DNA from: Glossina fuscipes
Lineage: Eukaryota; Arthropoda; Insecta; Diptera; Glossinidae
Assembly: GCF_014805625.2 (NCBI RefSeq)
Contig: NW_023998415.1
Location: 45,938,440 to 46,002,439, forward strand
Direction of reading: 5' to 3'
DNA: 64,000 nucleotides
Shown here piece after piece: positions 26,701 to 38,276 of this stretch. Made by a program: the position numbers and the translations under genes. The notes under the pieces were generated by a model. That model ran no database searches. It saw nothing but the letters and a program-made list of their open reading frames with translations, and was not told where the DNA came from. Each line of letters opens with the position of its first letter. Position 1 is the first letter of the stretch.

Positions 26701-29700
26701 AAAAATGCCAGAAAATTGCTAAAGCACCTGCAGCACATAAAATAAACACAAATCAATGTGAATTTATTTCATTTCCCATGCACACGACATTCAAGGCACA
26801 GTTGTACGGCCCACCAATGAAAAAAAAAAATATATAAATAAAAGATAAAAAAAAAAAAAAACGCCAAGTGACATACGAATATGCCTAGGCGGGTACGAGT
26901 AGAAAATGCGGAATAATACGTAAAAGAGATAAGGGGAACACAAATTAATATGCGTTTTAAATAGTCTGTCACTGTTATGACTTCACTCTCCTCTTCTATC
27001 CATTTTCCTTATTTTTATTATTATTATTATTATTATTTTTTTTTTTTTAAGGCTTATTGCTGCCCATTTAAGCGATAATTACAAAACGACCAAACATGGA
27101 TTGGACAAGACAACGCAAACTTATGATTGGATTGTTGGCCGGCTGGCTGGGTATCTGCTTAGTATAAAGAAATTTAAAACGAAACACTTGTCGTCTTTGA
27201 GAAAGAAAATCAGTGGAAGGCAAATAAAAAAAAATAAAAAAAAAAATTATTATTAAAAATATATTGGCGCCAATACTTTATTTAAAGACAACTCAGTGAA
27301 TATATATATGTATATATAAAATTCTTAATTCGTTTTTTTTTTTTTTAACTAGTAGGATATGTGTATACGAAGTTTTCCATTACGTATGCATTTTTGTACG
27401 TCTGTGCTTATGATTAGCACTAATCGCTTTTATAATTTCCTGTTCTAATGTTTTCTGCTAAATGTCGCCTACTTAATGAACACGAATCTCCTCAGATGTA
27501 TATAAAATCTTAACATTTTGCCACATAAATAATTCGGCAGAGATGAAGGAAGCACAAGGGTTTAATCTAGATGGTGTTCATCGGCATATGGCTTTGTTAA
27601 GCTTTGTTGTGTTTTTTTTTTTTGACAAATTTGAAAAGTGTCCTGTAGATCATGTTATCAATGGATGAGGTTTTTGAAATGTGTATGTGTCTTGCGTGTG
27701 TGTGTGTGTGTGTATGTGTGTGTGTGTGACAGTTTTATTTTGTAAGCGACTTTCGCTAACGTAACAATATTGCAATAACTAAGTGGAACACACATATTTT
27801 CTTCGTCTAATTATATTACGCTCCCATCTTTGTGCTGTGATCAATTAAAAATAAGATTTTCAGTTCATAGCATAACAAGTAAGCCTTCCTCACCTCTCAT
27901 ATACACGACCGTCATTGAGATATGAACGCCATTTCGCTTGCCAGGAGTCAAGGTATGCGGAAAAAGAAAAAGCTCTGTTAAGACGGCATCTTATTAGTTA
28001 GAATGACAGTCTAGGTCTAGGTGTATGTCTAGGTCTAGCTCTAAACACTCTGTTTAAAAGCTACGGCAGGTAATGATCTAAAATGCTGGATTAATTAAAT
28101 AATAAGTTTATTTTTTTTATTTTTTTTTTATATTGAAACTTGTCGGCTCACGTAATATGATATGATTTTTCAAAAGTATTTGATTTTCATTAAATGATTT
28201 TTTTTTTTTTTTTTTTTTGTTTCTTTGATTATTATTTAATTCGTTAAGTATTCTTTAAATTGTGTTGTGTGCCGCTAAAGTTTTAATTAACACGTTGTTG
28301 ACATTTAATTTATTTTAATTTTCAATTCAATGCATTTAATAAATTTTCTAAATAAAATAAATTACTTAATATATACACGATCACGTATTAAACATTAAAA
28401 CAATGCTTCGATTTTTGCAGCGGACGAACAGAAAAAAAAAAAAAAAAATGAAAAATTTATTAAAAGAAATATTAACAAAAAAGAAAAAAAATTGAAAATG
28501 AAATCGAAATCGAAAGAAAAAAAAAAAAAATTATAAAAAATATTGAAAAATTTAAAGATGATAATGATGATGATGATGATTTATTTAATATATCTTATAT
28601 GATTTATGGAATATTAACTGTAATTAGATTTTAATTAAATGTTGCTGCATAAAATTGTCTAACAATTAATTATCGTACAAATGAACGGAAAAGAGAGAGA
28701 GAGAGAGAGAGAGACAGAAAAAAAAAAAAATGAAAGATATATTGAAAATTTTCTTGGGAAATTCAGTTAATAATTAAATAAACAAATTGCGGTTAATAAA
28801 CAAAAGTGAAAGCTTCACTCTGCGCCTCCAGGAATAACGATATAACCTTCACTTCAATTAGATTCAGTATAAATACTCGTTAATAACTTAAAATCGTGAC
28901 TTAAACTTTACTAGTTTTTTCTTTTTTTTCTTTTTTTTTTCTTTAGATATATACGACGGAGCTTCCATACTCGTTGTCAGAAAGTATATTATTTCTGTCA
29001 TTTCGTGTATGCAATAAGCAGATATATGCTGCAATTCAGCCGCGACTCTCTCTATCCGTTCGTTGTTCGTTACCGAAATTAAGAGAATATTAGCATTAGC
29101 ATGAAAGTATTTACTGCTAGATTGCAATACTATTTGTTGCGAAGCAGTAAAATATCGAAAAGTTTTCCTTAATGAGATAATAAGGAAAATAAACATTTTG
29201 TGCCCAAATGCAACTAAGACAGTTACGTTAGTCAATTTTAAAGTCATTCTTGACTTTTTGCCACCAAAAGCATTTACTTACAAGCACTGCTAAGATCTAG
29301 GAAACGAAAAAAAAAAAAAAAAATGAATAAATAAAATTGAGGTTCTTTACCAAAACTCAATAAGACACAAGGTGTCACACACATGTTTTTATAAAACAGT
29401 GAAAAATATTCTGGCAAAAGTCTTATGGATCGTCGTCATACAAGATAATGTTGAAATTGATTTTATGATATTATTTCCCACAGTCCAAAGAATTATAAAG
29501 TCAATTTATATTTCTAATGACATTTTAGCATCACTTCTTTAACGAATAAATAAAGATTAGTACAAAAGCGAATTTGAAGAATATCCGAACCACTAATTAG
29601 ATAAAAGACAATTTTTTGCCAATATAGCAGATGTGAAAGGTAAGGCCGGCCCACGTAGAAAGCTGAAAAAAAGCAAAGAAGAAAGAGAAGAAGCAGAAGA

Positions 29701-29769
29701 AGTAGTATTTGTGCAGCCTAAAATTCAAAGCTTTTTCAAAACGAAGAAAATATTCTGGAGAAATTCGCT
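23731..29769. other. Non-coding DNA with scattered open frames
   Basis: Repeats include AC at 24283-24299, AT at 24554-24570, (AAT)n at 24763-24781, (TTA)n near 27015-27036, TG near 27694-27728, (GATGAT)n near 28560-28580 and GA near 28692-28713. Several 60-85-codon frames have no recognisable domain. The last 200 bases before a splice-acceptor-like 'TTTTTGCAG' at 28421 are AT-rich with many TAAT/TTAATTAA cores, but no exon follows that I can recognise. Confidence 0.5.
28888..29247 (-). CDS. Unrecognised 119-codon open frame
   Basis: This is one of the few longer frames with balanced composition in its first two thirds. It starts MTLKLTNVTVLVAFGHKMFI, has a hydrophobic segment near residues 8-25, then a mixed region containing 'NNERIERVAAELQHISAY', and ends in a poly-Lys run encoded by an A tract. 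I recognise no family. The Lys run and the lack of neighbours argue against a gene. It could be a decayed exon or transposon piece, or chance. Listed for inspection only. Confidence 0.15.
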   Translation of the reverse strand: MTLKLTNVTVLVAFGHKMFIFLIISLRKTFRYFTASQQIVLQSSSKYFHANANILLISVTNNERIERVAAELQHISAYCIHEMTEIIYFLTTSMEAPSYISKEKKKKKKKKLVKFKSRF

Positions 29770-30470
29770 ATCGCTTCGACTATCAGCGCGACCTTGTGAA
29801 AAAGTTCACGATGTTACTTGTGAAGACGTTCTATCAAAATCACCAGCAATTAAATTGTTTTGCACATTTACGCTCGGTAAGCGTTAATGTTAATGACGCG
29901 TAACGCTCTGGACAACCAAACGCTGGCAAGGTCGATGAAATTCTTCAAAAAATTAAATCAAAGCGGAAAGTTCCTTCTTATGATACCACGTACAGGAATA
30001 AAAAATGGCGGAAAATAATTCTAGATCATTCGCTTAAGGGTGGTTGCAAAAAAAAAAAAAAAGCTTCGATAGTTGAGTGCATGGACCGACTTTGTATCCG
30101 TGAATCGATGCTAAGAAAACATAAAATCGAGTCACAGCGAAAAGTGAATCGCATATGGCAATAATGTGGAGCAAAGGATCATGGTCCAAGATGCAAGAAA
30201 TTGAACTAACGTTGCCAAACCCTAAATTACGGCCAGGTAAAATAATATTTCGAGTTTGGTACGATTCGAGCAGTATACGACCCGACCGTATGGCCGATTG
30301 AAGTTTTCAGAACTATTATATATTGCTACGAATATCGCAAACTTGGCGCATTGCGTTTTCGTGAAATCGAATCGACTTTCCAAGAAACAAAGTTGCAAAG
30401 AAAGGGAAAACTAAGAATGCCATCGTGACACTTTATCGGCCTCTTGCAGATGGCGACTGGCGGAAACCTT
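29770..30470 (+). pseudogene. Irritans-type mariner transposase relic
   Basis: Across shifting frames the order of mariner motifs is preserved. 'CEKVHDVTCEDVLSKS' near 29810 matches the first helix-turn-helix (ICEVYGEDVLS). 'CFAHLRSVSVNVNDA' near 29857 matches WFARFRSGNFNVNDA. 'RSGQPNAGKVDEILQKI' near 29910 matches RSGQP..GKVDEI..KI, and 'SYDT' follows. 'CMDRLCIRESMLRKHKIES' near 30080 matches NLMDRI.ICDSLLKRNKI, and 'EKWIAYGNNV'-like sequence near 30140 is the GDEKW region with its key Asp lost. 'TNVAKPKLRPGK' near 30210 matches QTVAKPGLTARK, and a weak SDLYCQQL trace lies near 30310. Stops, frameshifts and an A-run insertion near 30047 make it inactive. The 3' third is absent. A 60-bp GA-rich stretch precedes it. 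Confidence 0.8.
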
Positions 30471-30639
30471 AACGATGCAATCTAGACGAATAATATCGAA
30501 TTTCAGTCGGTTTTTTTTTCCTTTTAAGTTTTGCAACTTGGTGTAAAATTTGTGTGAAAAACTAAATTAAATGCTGTAACTCGATTAAGATTTGGACTAT
30601 GGTATTTGGTCTACTTTGGGCAAAAAAAAAAAAAAAAAA

Positions 30640-31376
30640 CTTTCTAAATGGTGTAAGCTCTTCATAGTAGGCTGAGAAGATGTTAATGACGACGCCCGCC
30701 CTGGGATGCCCCAAGCAATCCAATGTCAACAACACATTAAAATACTGAAGCAGTGAAGAAAATTGCTATGAAGAGTCGTTGAATCATTATTAGAGAGGAT
30801 GTCGGCTTATCGGCTCGCTCATGCCAAGCAGTATTTTCGGAAGCTTCGCAGCGAAATTTGTTCCAAAATGACCACCGTCGCATGAGCATCGTTCAGGAGC
30901 TATTCGGTGACGGAACATGAATACAAACTATTGATGTCGAAGCCAAAGCTTTATCATCCCAATGGAAAACGGCCAAAAAAGAGTCAAAATCGAAAAGAGG
31001 ACGCCAAGCGCTGCTCTCTTCGATTATAATGGCGTCGTGTATCGTGAGCTTTTGCCAGAAGGTTGGGCGGCCAATAAGAAATATTACCTTGAAGTTATGG
31101 GCCGATTGCGTGACGCAATACGAAAAAAACGCCCGGAATTTTGAAGCAAGCAGCCATGGATAATGCATGACCTTATCCGTAATTACAGGTTTGAATTGTT
31201 TGATCACAAAAACAACATCGTAGTCATCGGGCTTGGACCCATGCGGCTTCTGCCACAAGCTTTGCCACGATTAAGGAGATAAAGACCACATCGCTGGAAG
31301 AGCTTAAGGCGACAAAAGCGATATAGAGAGATGGAAATATGAACAGTCAGCTTTTGCTTTTTGTGAACACACCTCG
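30640..31376 (+). pseudogene. Mariner transposase relic of a second lineage (FLJ37770-like group)
   Basis: 'VNDDARPGMP' near 30682 matches V..D.RPGRP after the first helix-turn-helix. 'IIIREDVGLSARSCQAVF' near 30785 matches ITVREVAEDVGIS..SCQAIF. 'VEAKALSSQWK' near 30940 follows the YD.ETKAQSSQWK motif. 'NGVVYRELLPEGWAANKKYYLEVMGRLRDAIRKKRPE' (in parts) at 31029-31137 is close to GVVHHEFLPQGRTVNKEYYLEVMRRLREAIRQKRPE. After a frame change, 'FATIKEIKTTSLEELKA' near 31260-31310 matches FATIEEIKTASLEELKA. 'CTTTTTGTGAACACACCTCG' at 31357-31376, followed by TA, looks like the 3' inverted terminal repeat and TA target site. The N-terminus is lost, and the DNAPAH Asp motif is replaced by broken sequence. 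Confidence 0.88.
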
Positions 31377-31378
31377 TA
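31357..31378. repeat. Probable mariner 3' inverted terminal repeat and TA target
   Basis: The sequence CTTTTTGTGAACACACCTCG is followed by TA. Mariners of this group have ends of the type (T)ACGAGGTGTGTTCAAAAAG, and this is that sequence read inward from the 3' side with one extra base. The matching 5' end was not found, so the relic is 5'-truncated. Confidence 0.6.
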
Positions 31379-31846
31379 TATGTATGTTAATATTTGAATG
31401 TCTAATGCGCAAAAAATTAACTTATCGTACTTTTAACCGTTATTGGCGTTTAGCTACAAGTCCCCAATAATAAGCAATTTTTGTTTTACTATCATTTATC
31501 ACCTTTACCCTCTCCCTTACCCTTCAAGTTTAAGCTAATGACTTGTGTAGCCTCTAAATGAACTTTTTGCTAAATTAGAAGCAACGCTTGTAGGAGTATG
31601 TGGTAGCGATTAACTAATGGGTGGAAAATAGTAAATACTAACGAATAGCGGATAACTGACAGCAAGCATTATATGGATAGTTAATGGACTTTGGATCACG
31701 CCATAGACGACGTATGATGAGCTGTTACATGTTACTAATGCCACTTCCCCTTTACCGGTTGATTTAAATCGGTGCTTAATAGCAGTTTAAAGTTTAACAT
31801 AAATCATGTTAATGCATTGTTTTCATGAAATTGCATAATTTTTTAA

Positions 31847-31883
<37 letters not shown>

Positions 31884-31975
31884 TTATATATTTATATATT
31901 TTGATTTCTTAAAGCTTAGAAAATATTACTATTGGCAAACCTATAAACACCCCATTATAATTAATAACAACAGTT

Positions 31976-32018
<43 letters not shown>

Positions 32019-33289
32019 ATAAATGCTGTAATTTTCGAAATGTTGAGAAAAGAAAAGAAAAACATTTTCATATCTCTGTGTTTGGTTGTTTGCAGCGGCA
32101 ATTGCGTTTTTGCAACTTAATCGCTTTGACTCGTTTATCAATTGCATTGAAATAAATATTTCTTCAGACTTTTTTATATATAAAACGTTTACCACTTGAT
32201 TAGCCAAGAAACACTTTGTTGCCTGTCATTTCATTAAGAACATATTAATTTATCATAAAATGACGCGTCTTTTTTATTTATTTATTTATTTTTTCATATC
32301 ATTTTTTTTTTTTTTTTTTTTTTTTTTAATACATTTTTCTTAATGGGGAGGATTTACATTTGCGGTGACTTGACGTTTGTTGAAAAATTGAATTTAAATT
32401 AATTAATCGCCTCATAAATAAATAATGCTTTTAGACTCAGTGGCCCGCTTTACATAAGTTATGAATCATTATGCAATGTATGCATGCTTTCCACTCCATC
32501 TCATTGTCCGGCCGTCCGTTCGCCTATGTATCTGTGTATCTGTCTGCCTGTCGGTTTAATATTTCCCATCCACAACTACCGTAGTACTATACTTTAATGA
32601 CTATGCAATACCCCAGAGGCTGGGCTATTAATTTATGAAGATTAACATAAATTCAATAGAGTTTAGTTTGGCACAGAAATAAAAATGAAATTTTTACATT
32701 TCAACAAAAAAAAAAAAAAAAAAAAAAAAAACAACTGCAATCATAAGGATAGCAGCAACATAAGTGCGTCATTTTTTACATCGCGAATTATAAATGTTTG
32801 CGTTAAACGCCACAAGTATGCGAAAAGTTAACGCTTCTGTGACATTAGTCTTTGTCGATCAGTACGTTTAATATTTATTTTTTTGTTTTAATTCAAAACT
32901 TTCGCTTTTAACATTCATACGGGCTAAAAAATTGATTTACATGCCCATGTAAATGCATTCATCGATTCAATGATAATCTTAGACGAATCATTCATTGATT
33001 TTAAATAGCTGCATAATAAACCTAACAAAAAGAAAAAAAAAATCATGTCCTACTAATAATACGAAAATATACTGAAAATGTACCATGTTTTGCAGGAGTA
33101 AGCATTCCTAAAATACATTATATGGACGGGGCATTGTACTGCTGCAGGCGATTGAATATTGCAGGCGAGTGCTCCACAAGTGACCCACCACACAAGTGTG
33201 GAGCATTGCACAGACTGGTAGGTAAAAAGCGCTACTATTAAGTCGGCATACCCGAGTTAAGTTCCCAGGAAAGCTAAGGACTTACTTAA
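31379..33289. other. Non-coding DNA with very long A/T homopolymers
   Basis: This holds an AT run at 31852-31880, a T36 run at 31978-32013, a T run at 32303-32327 and an A26 run at 32706-32731. At 33170-33205 a short inverted repeat (TGCTCCACA / TGTGGAGCA) lies inside GC-richer sequence. No gene is seen. The frame at 31941-32207 on the minus strand carries poly-Lys from the T run. Confidence 0.6.
31978..32013. repeat. T36 homopolymer
   Basis: An uninterrupted run of 36 T. No retrotransposon 3' end or target duplication was recognised next to it. Confidence 0.95.
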
Positions 33290-33290
33290 A

Positions 33291-33671
33291 ATGCGTTTGA
33301 TGTGCGGTCTTGCAGATGGGCATACTACTCCCATTTCCTTCTTTTCAATTATAATTGTGTTCCCGGTGAGGGTAATTGTCTCCGGAGACGCCGTCGAGGG
33401 TATCAGAAGACCTCCTTACCAAGCAATCAGTTACTATGGAGGTTCACGATTTATCACAAGTTTGCGTTACGTTATTGTGGAGATCGGAGAAGTCGCATGT
33501 TCGGGTTCACGGCTTTGCTATGCCGATTGCAGCCTACGACGTGTAGATAATCCAAACTCAAGTGTTACTAAATTTCCAGTAATGCCGAATACCCGAAAGC
33601 ACTATAGCCCCAACTATGACGGCGATATGCATTCTTCGATACCTTCTTCATACAGAAAGCCGGCATATTAG
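33291..33671 (+). CDS. Unrecognised 126-codon open frame in a GC-richer patch
   Basis: The frame begins MRLMCGLADGHTTPISFF and ends near 'YDGDMHSSIPSSYRKPAY'. Composition is balanced and the DNA is less AT-rich than the surroundings. A second plus-strand frame overlaps it (33302-33550). I recognise no domain. Together with the tRNA-like segment just downstream on the other strand, this patch is more likely a mobile element or foreign insertion than a host gene. Confidence 0.15.
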   Translation: MRLMCGLADGHTTPISFFSIIIVFPVRVIVSGDAVEGIRRPPYQAISYYGGSRFITSLRYVIVEIGEVACSGSRLCYADCSLRRVDNPNSSVTKFPVMPNTRKHYSPNYDGDMHSSIPSSYRKPAY

Positions 33672-33689
33672 CGACGGAGTATCCGGCAG

Positions 33690-33770
33690 TTGGGTACCGA
33701 CCTTCGAGTCTCGAACTCGCGGAGGCACAAAATAATTATAGGCACTAGATGGCCATCGTTTTGCCTAGAG
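33690..33770 (-). repeat. Possible tRNA-derived SINE head
   Basis: On the minus strand, 'TGGCCATCTAGTGCC' near 33750-33764 resembles an A box. 'GCGAGTTCGAGACTCG' near 33704-33719 resembles a B box and forms a perfect T-arm hairpin (CGAG loop CTCG). Spacing between the boxes is about 30 bases, close to a tRNA. No acceptor stem is obvious. The body of the element, if real, would run toward 33300. Confidence 0.4.
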
Positions 33771-34208
33771 GGGAGATTTTTGAGTCATGCAAAGTCTCTC
33801 ATACTTGGCATTCCAGCTTTAATATAATTACTCTAAACGATGTACTCTGATCTTATAAACTTTGGCGAGCCTAGTCTCGTCTCGTCTGGTTAAATTTTTA
33901 GCACAGCCCTAGATGTGAAATTTTAAAGGTTATCTGGTCATCATCGCATTTATTTGAATGGGAAAGACGACGTCTCCTAAGTTGTTGGTCATAGGAAAGT
34001 GAAGAAAGAAAAAAAGAAAACTGTTCGTCGTTTTACTTATGAATTCGTCAAGAAAGCATATATATAAAGACTATGGAATTTTTGATGCTTTATTATGCCT
34101 CTTACACAAGTTAGTATCGTATATCGTTGATTATTTGGGTATCTCGAAAAATATGGATAGGGAAATTATATTCGACTGTGGGAAAATTTTTTATACGCAT
34201 CACATGTT

Positions 34209-34243
<35 letters not shown>

Positions 34244-35567
34244 ATCAACAATTTTGACCATCTACACTGCTGAGTGGGTGTTACCGAATTTTTCCATTTC
34301 TGCACAGACACTGTAGACTCACATACAGAATAATAGGTGAGGATTGTTAGCGTTATATCGAACCGAAGTTGTTTGCTTTTGAAATCAGAAATATTTCCAG
34401 TTTTTTTTGTATTGCGGGCGACAATGATTGTCGGCTTTAGGCAGCTTGGTATTCACTCATTTTTTTCCCACCAAGAGAACGTTTACAACAAACATTTTGC
34501 AAACAAATACACTTGCATCGTTTCGCAATTTAATATTGATCACGAATATATATATATATATATATATATATGCTTTTTGATTTCGCTGAAGTTTTGTCCG
34601 GATACCGCCAACGCTTTGACAAAAGCAACATATTCTCAACGTTCGGTGGTGGATGTAAAAAGAAGTGATTTAGCGATATCTAGATAAAAGCATTGACTAC
34701 AAAAACTGATTTCGAGTGATTATCGAGATTACTTTCTTTTATTTAGTAAGATTTCACCTACAAAGCTCTCTCTGATAAAGCTCTCATTCAGCTGCGCGAT
34801 TTAACAAATGCGACTTCCATGTTCCAAACTCCTGAGGGAAATCATTTTTATAATAGAAGAGTAAAAAAAAAAAGCAAATACATTTTTTATTATCACGCTT
34901 GGAAGAATGTTTCAAAATTTGGACACTAATCATTAGTAAAAAGAAGAAGATCAAAATTATCGATTGCAGAGCAAGAGAACAGAAGTTAAAGTCGAATTTA
35001 AAAACGTGTCATATACTTTACATAAACCATTAGCAGTTATGACACGAACGCAAATAATAGTCAGAAAAAGTGCACAATGGTCGATGATAAAAACCATAAC
35101 CGTAACCGTAACAGTAGCGAAACAATACACTGCACAGTTCATGCCACGAAATTTAACCCTCAAGAATATGTGTACAGATGGACATATGGAGCGAACAAAA
35201 AACGTTAACTGAAGTAGAAGGAAAGGCAAAGAAAAGATATACAATTTATTTTAATAACTCTATCGCTTGATGTGAAACTTCTTTGCAAGTTGAATATGTA
35301 GTATGACCATAAAGAGAAAAGTAGAGAAAAAGATAAAATTTATGAAATATTATAAACAACAGCAGCAACAGCATCAACCACATATCGGCAGACGTGCACT
35401 AATTGTCTGTTGGCACAATTTCGTCTTTCATCCCACGTATATGTGTATATTGAATACGAACACACAGGAACGTGTATGTACCGCATATATATGTTGCTTT
35501 AATGATATATGCAACCCACGCCAAATGTTCGGTTTTACAAACAACATTCTATGGGGAATTGTGTATG

Positions 35568-35602
<35 letters not shown>

Positions 35603-36533
35603 ATAATAATAAAAAAAGGAGAAAAAAAAGTTGCTTTCTCCTTCTGCAGCGCTTTCTTACCCTCTTACACTTTCTATTTAAGCTTAAGCAACAAATAAAA
35701 ACACCAACAGCAATATATGTATATAGAAAGCAGCAGAGCACAAAGTGTCTTGTGGCTTAAAAGTCGTCGATTATGACAGATGGTAAAAATGAAATTTTAT
35801 GTCTTAATACATTACAAGAGACATCGACCAGTCAGCCAAGCACCGAACCAGCCAACCAACCAGATATTTAGCCCGTCAGCCAGTCAGCTAGTCAGCCAGC
35901 GAGCCAGCCGGTCGTCCAGTTTAAGCCTTACCGTTTCCAAACGCGTTCATTTATTCATTCAATCAGTCGGCCGGTTGCTTGCTCCGTCAGTTTTTATTCT
36001 CTCTTTTCAATATTGATGATGTTGGCACATGTTATGATTGGTTTCGTATTCGTACAAATTGGTTCAACTCTTACACTAAAATAATGAACGTGCTGGGGAT
36101 TCTAAAGTATTCCGTTAGCTACCGACTTTAATTATTCACAACTTAGCTGCCATAGCAATAATCAATACAAAGTAAGATCTCTTCTGTTCACTTTTTTTTT
36201 TTATTTTTCATTTTTCTCGTTCGAGAATTTATTCATTTTCCACGCAAATGTTAAACAACATTTTAAGACCAATAAATTTTTTGGTTCAATGTTGACATTA
36301 GAGAGAGAGAAAAAAAAAAAAACGAATGCATATATGCGTGGGGGAAACTTTCAACGGAATTTAGAAAAACTGTGAAGTTTTTTTTTTTTCTTCTTTTAAA
36401 TTTTACATTGACTTATAGATCACGTTGTTGCAAATTAAATAAAAATTGCATCAACGAAGGGTAGAAATTTTACGGCACGGTCACGGTAACAGGAAATTTA
36501 AGGGTTTAAGGCTACCTTACTGTATTTGGTGGC
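33771..36533. other. Non-coding DNA with long A runs
   Basis: A30 runs lie at 34213-34242 and 35571-35600, an AT run at 34547-34571, and an AGCC/GTCA-rich tract at 35830-35925 whose translation (Ser/Pro/Gln-rich) is a repeat. The 116-codon plus frame at 34337-34687 has no recognisable motif and includes an AT run read as Tyr-Ile repeats. Confidence 0.55.
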
Positions 36534-36620
36534 CTTACATAGCACAGCGATAATGATTAACTTGCGCGAATTAGTACGGGATACCTTTAAATTAAGCTGA
36601 GCTAAAATCTCCGAATAGAG
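36534..36620 (+). repeat. 87-bp direct repeat, copy A (left of assembly gap)
   Basis: The sequence starts CTTACATAGCACAGCGATAA and ends CCGAATAGAG directly at the gap. It matches copy B at 36683-36769 at all but three positions, with no indels. Confidence 0.95.
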
Positions 36621-36630
36621 NNNNNNNNNN
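36621..36630. other. Assembly gap (10 N)
   Basis: Ten N characters. The seven bases after the gap (AATAGAG) repeat the last seven before it, so the true gap may be zero or negative in length. Confidence 0.99.
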
Positions 36631-36682
36631 AATAGAGCTCTTCTTCTTACTTCTTACCCTATTTTCTTCCAAAGAAGATGGT

Positions 36683-36769
36683 CTTACATAGCACAGCGAT
36701 AATGATTAACTTGCGCAGATTAGTACGGGATACCTTTAAATTAAGCTGAGTTAAAATCTCCGAATAGAG
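36683..36769 (+). repeat. 87-bp direct repeat, copy B (right of assembly gap)
   Basis: Nearly identical to copy A, with GA versus AG near the middle and C versus T near the end. The two copies are 149 bp apart. A heterozygous locus assembled twice across the gap would give this pattern; a true local duplication is the alternative. Confidence 0.95.
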
Positions 36770-38244
36770 TTCTCTGAAATGTATGGTTCGAAAATTATCG
36801 GGTTAGAAAAAGGTTTTTTTAGTGATAAATAGAGCGAACATAATCGTATTATTAATAGTACGAGACATTTCGGTATTAATTATTTACGAATAGTTGTCGT
36901 ACGCAACATGCTTAGCTTTATTGCCTTAACCAGATCACTGTAATCTTTTACTTAGGCATAAATTCTTAGTTTATCAAAAAGATTCCACAATGAATCACTG
37001 TAGTACATAATTAACAGATAGCTTCTATTAGACTTGCAGTAACCATTCGTCTTACATTTATCCGCATATGATTGCGTAGATAAGATGCAACATTGTTCAC
37101 TTATAATTTTGCCATCTTGACTTGAGCAACTATTTATAAATAGCTTATTACCAGAACAAGGCTGTAAGCGAACCTTTGCGTCTGCTTTAGTTTCCTAAGC
37201 TACAACATTTTGCATAACATGTAAAGTAACTAAAATGCACTTTAGCCCGAACCTTGTATATCCATTAGCTATCGTTTTTTCTGAATAGCAGGTGCGCCAG
37301 TTTACTTGAACTCTAATGCAATTTTTCATAAGTGTTCGCCTTATGACTAAGTTCCGAAGCGTTACTTCAGCGTTTACAGATGGATGTTGTTGTTTTTCTT
37401 CAAATTGTCGCAAGATTTCATTTATAAAAAAATGCAGTGACTTTCAGCTTTCAGAAAAGTGTAGATAGGTAATGCATAGGTAAATTGAAAATTTTGATGA
37501 ATGGCCATATGAGCACGGAAATACGGACGTATATGCCGCTAGCAATGGAACATGACCAATAAGTAGGCAGTAAAGGGGATAATATTGCCGTGAGAAGACG
37601 AATGAGACGACAAATGGGTAAACGGAAGAAAGAACGGACGCACAGATGGATGATTAGGTAAACGGCTGCATAGGCAGACAGCTATTGCTAATATCTTAGT
37701 ATGATTTGAAAATGACCGGAATTTTTTTTTGCTATTGTCGATTGCTAAGCTTTTGCATGTTTGCTTGGAGGTTCACTCACAACTCGAATCTGTACTCGCT
37801 GCGAGTGTGCGTCTGTGCTAGATGTGCACATGCTTTTTTTTTTTCTTTTTTCTTCTCCTCTCTCCTATTTATTTATGCATGAATTTTATTCTTTTTATAT
37901 TTTCATCATTTGTTTTTTTTTTTTTTTTTTCTCTTTACTTCTCTTTATAAACTTTGCATTAGTTTTTAATAATAATTCGCACAAGATTTACTTCTAAGAA
38001 TCAATTGAATTCGACTGTTAACACACTTTTGGTGAATTCCATATGTAAATAAATAAGATAAAAATAAATAAATAAATGGCATATAAACGGGAGTTCGGTG
38101 ATGACGCGCACTCATACTCACACTCAATCTCGAGAAGAGATTGGATTTTTCTGCCATCTTCGAAAGCTCTCCAAGATATATCAGGAATTTGTTGAAGCTT
38201 TATTAACATACATACATTTATACAAACAAGCATATCAATTATGA

Positions 38245-38275
<31 letters not shown>

Positions 38276-38276
38276 T
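36770..38276. other. Non-coding DNA
   Basis: A minus-strand frame of 72 codons at 37195-37413 and two overlapping minus frames near 37966-38233 have no recognisable domains. The tract at 37600-37690 is rich in GACG/GACA units. There are T runs near 37829 and 37913-37930 and an AT run at 38252-38273 just before the next repeat. No gene is seen. Confidence 0.5.

Noticed and set aside
35830..35930. Ser/Pro/Gln-rich peptide in the frame 35780-36016
   Set aside because: It is produced by an AGCC/GTCA simple repeat, without protein-like sequence on either side.
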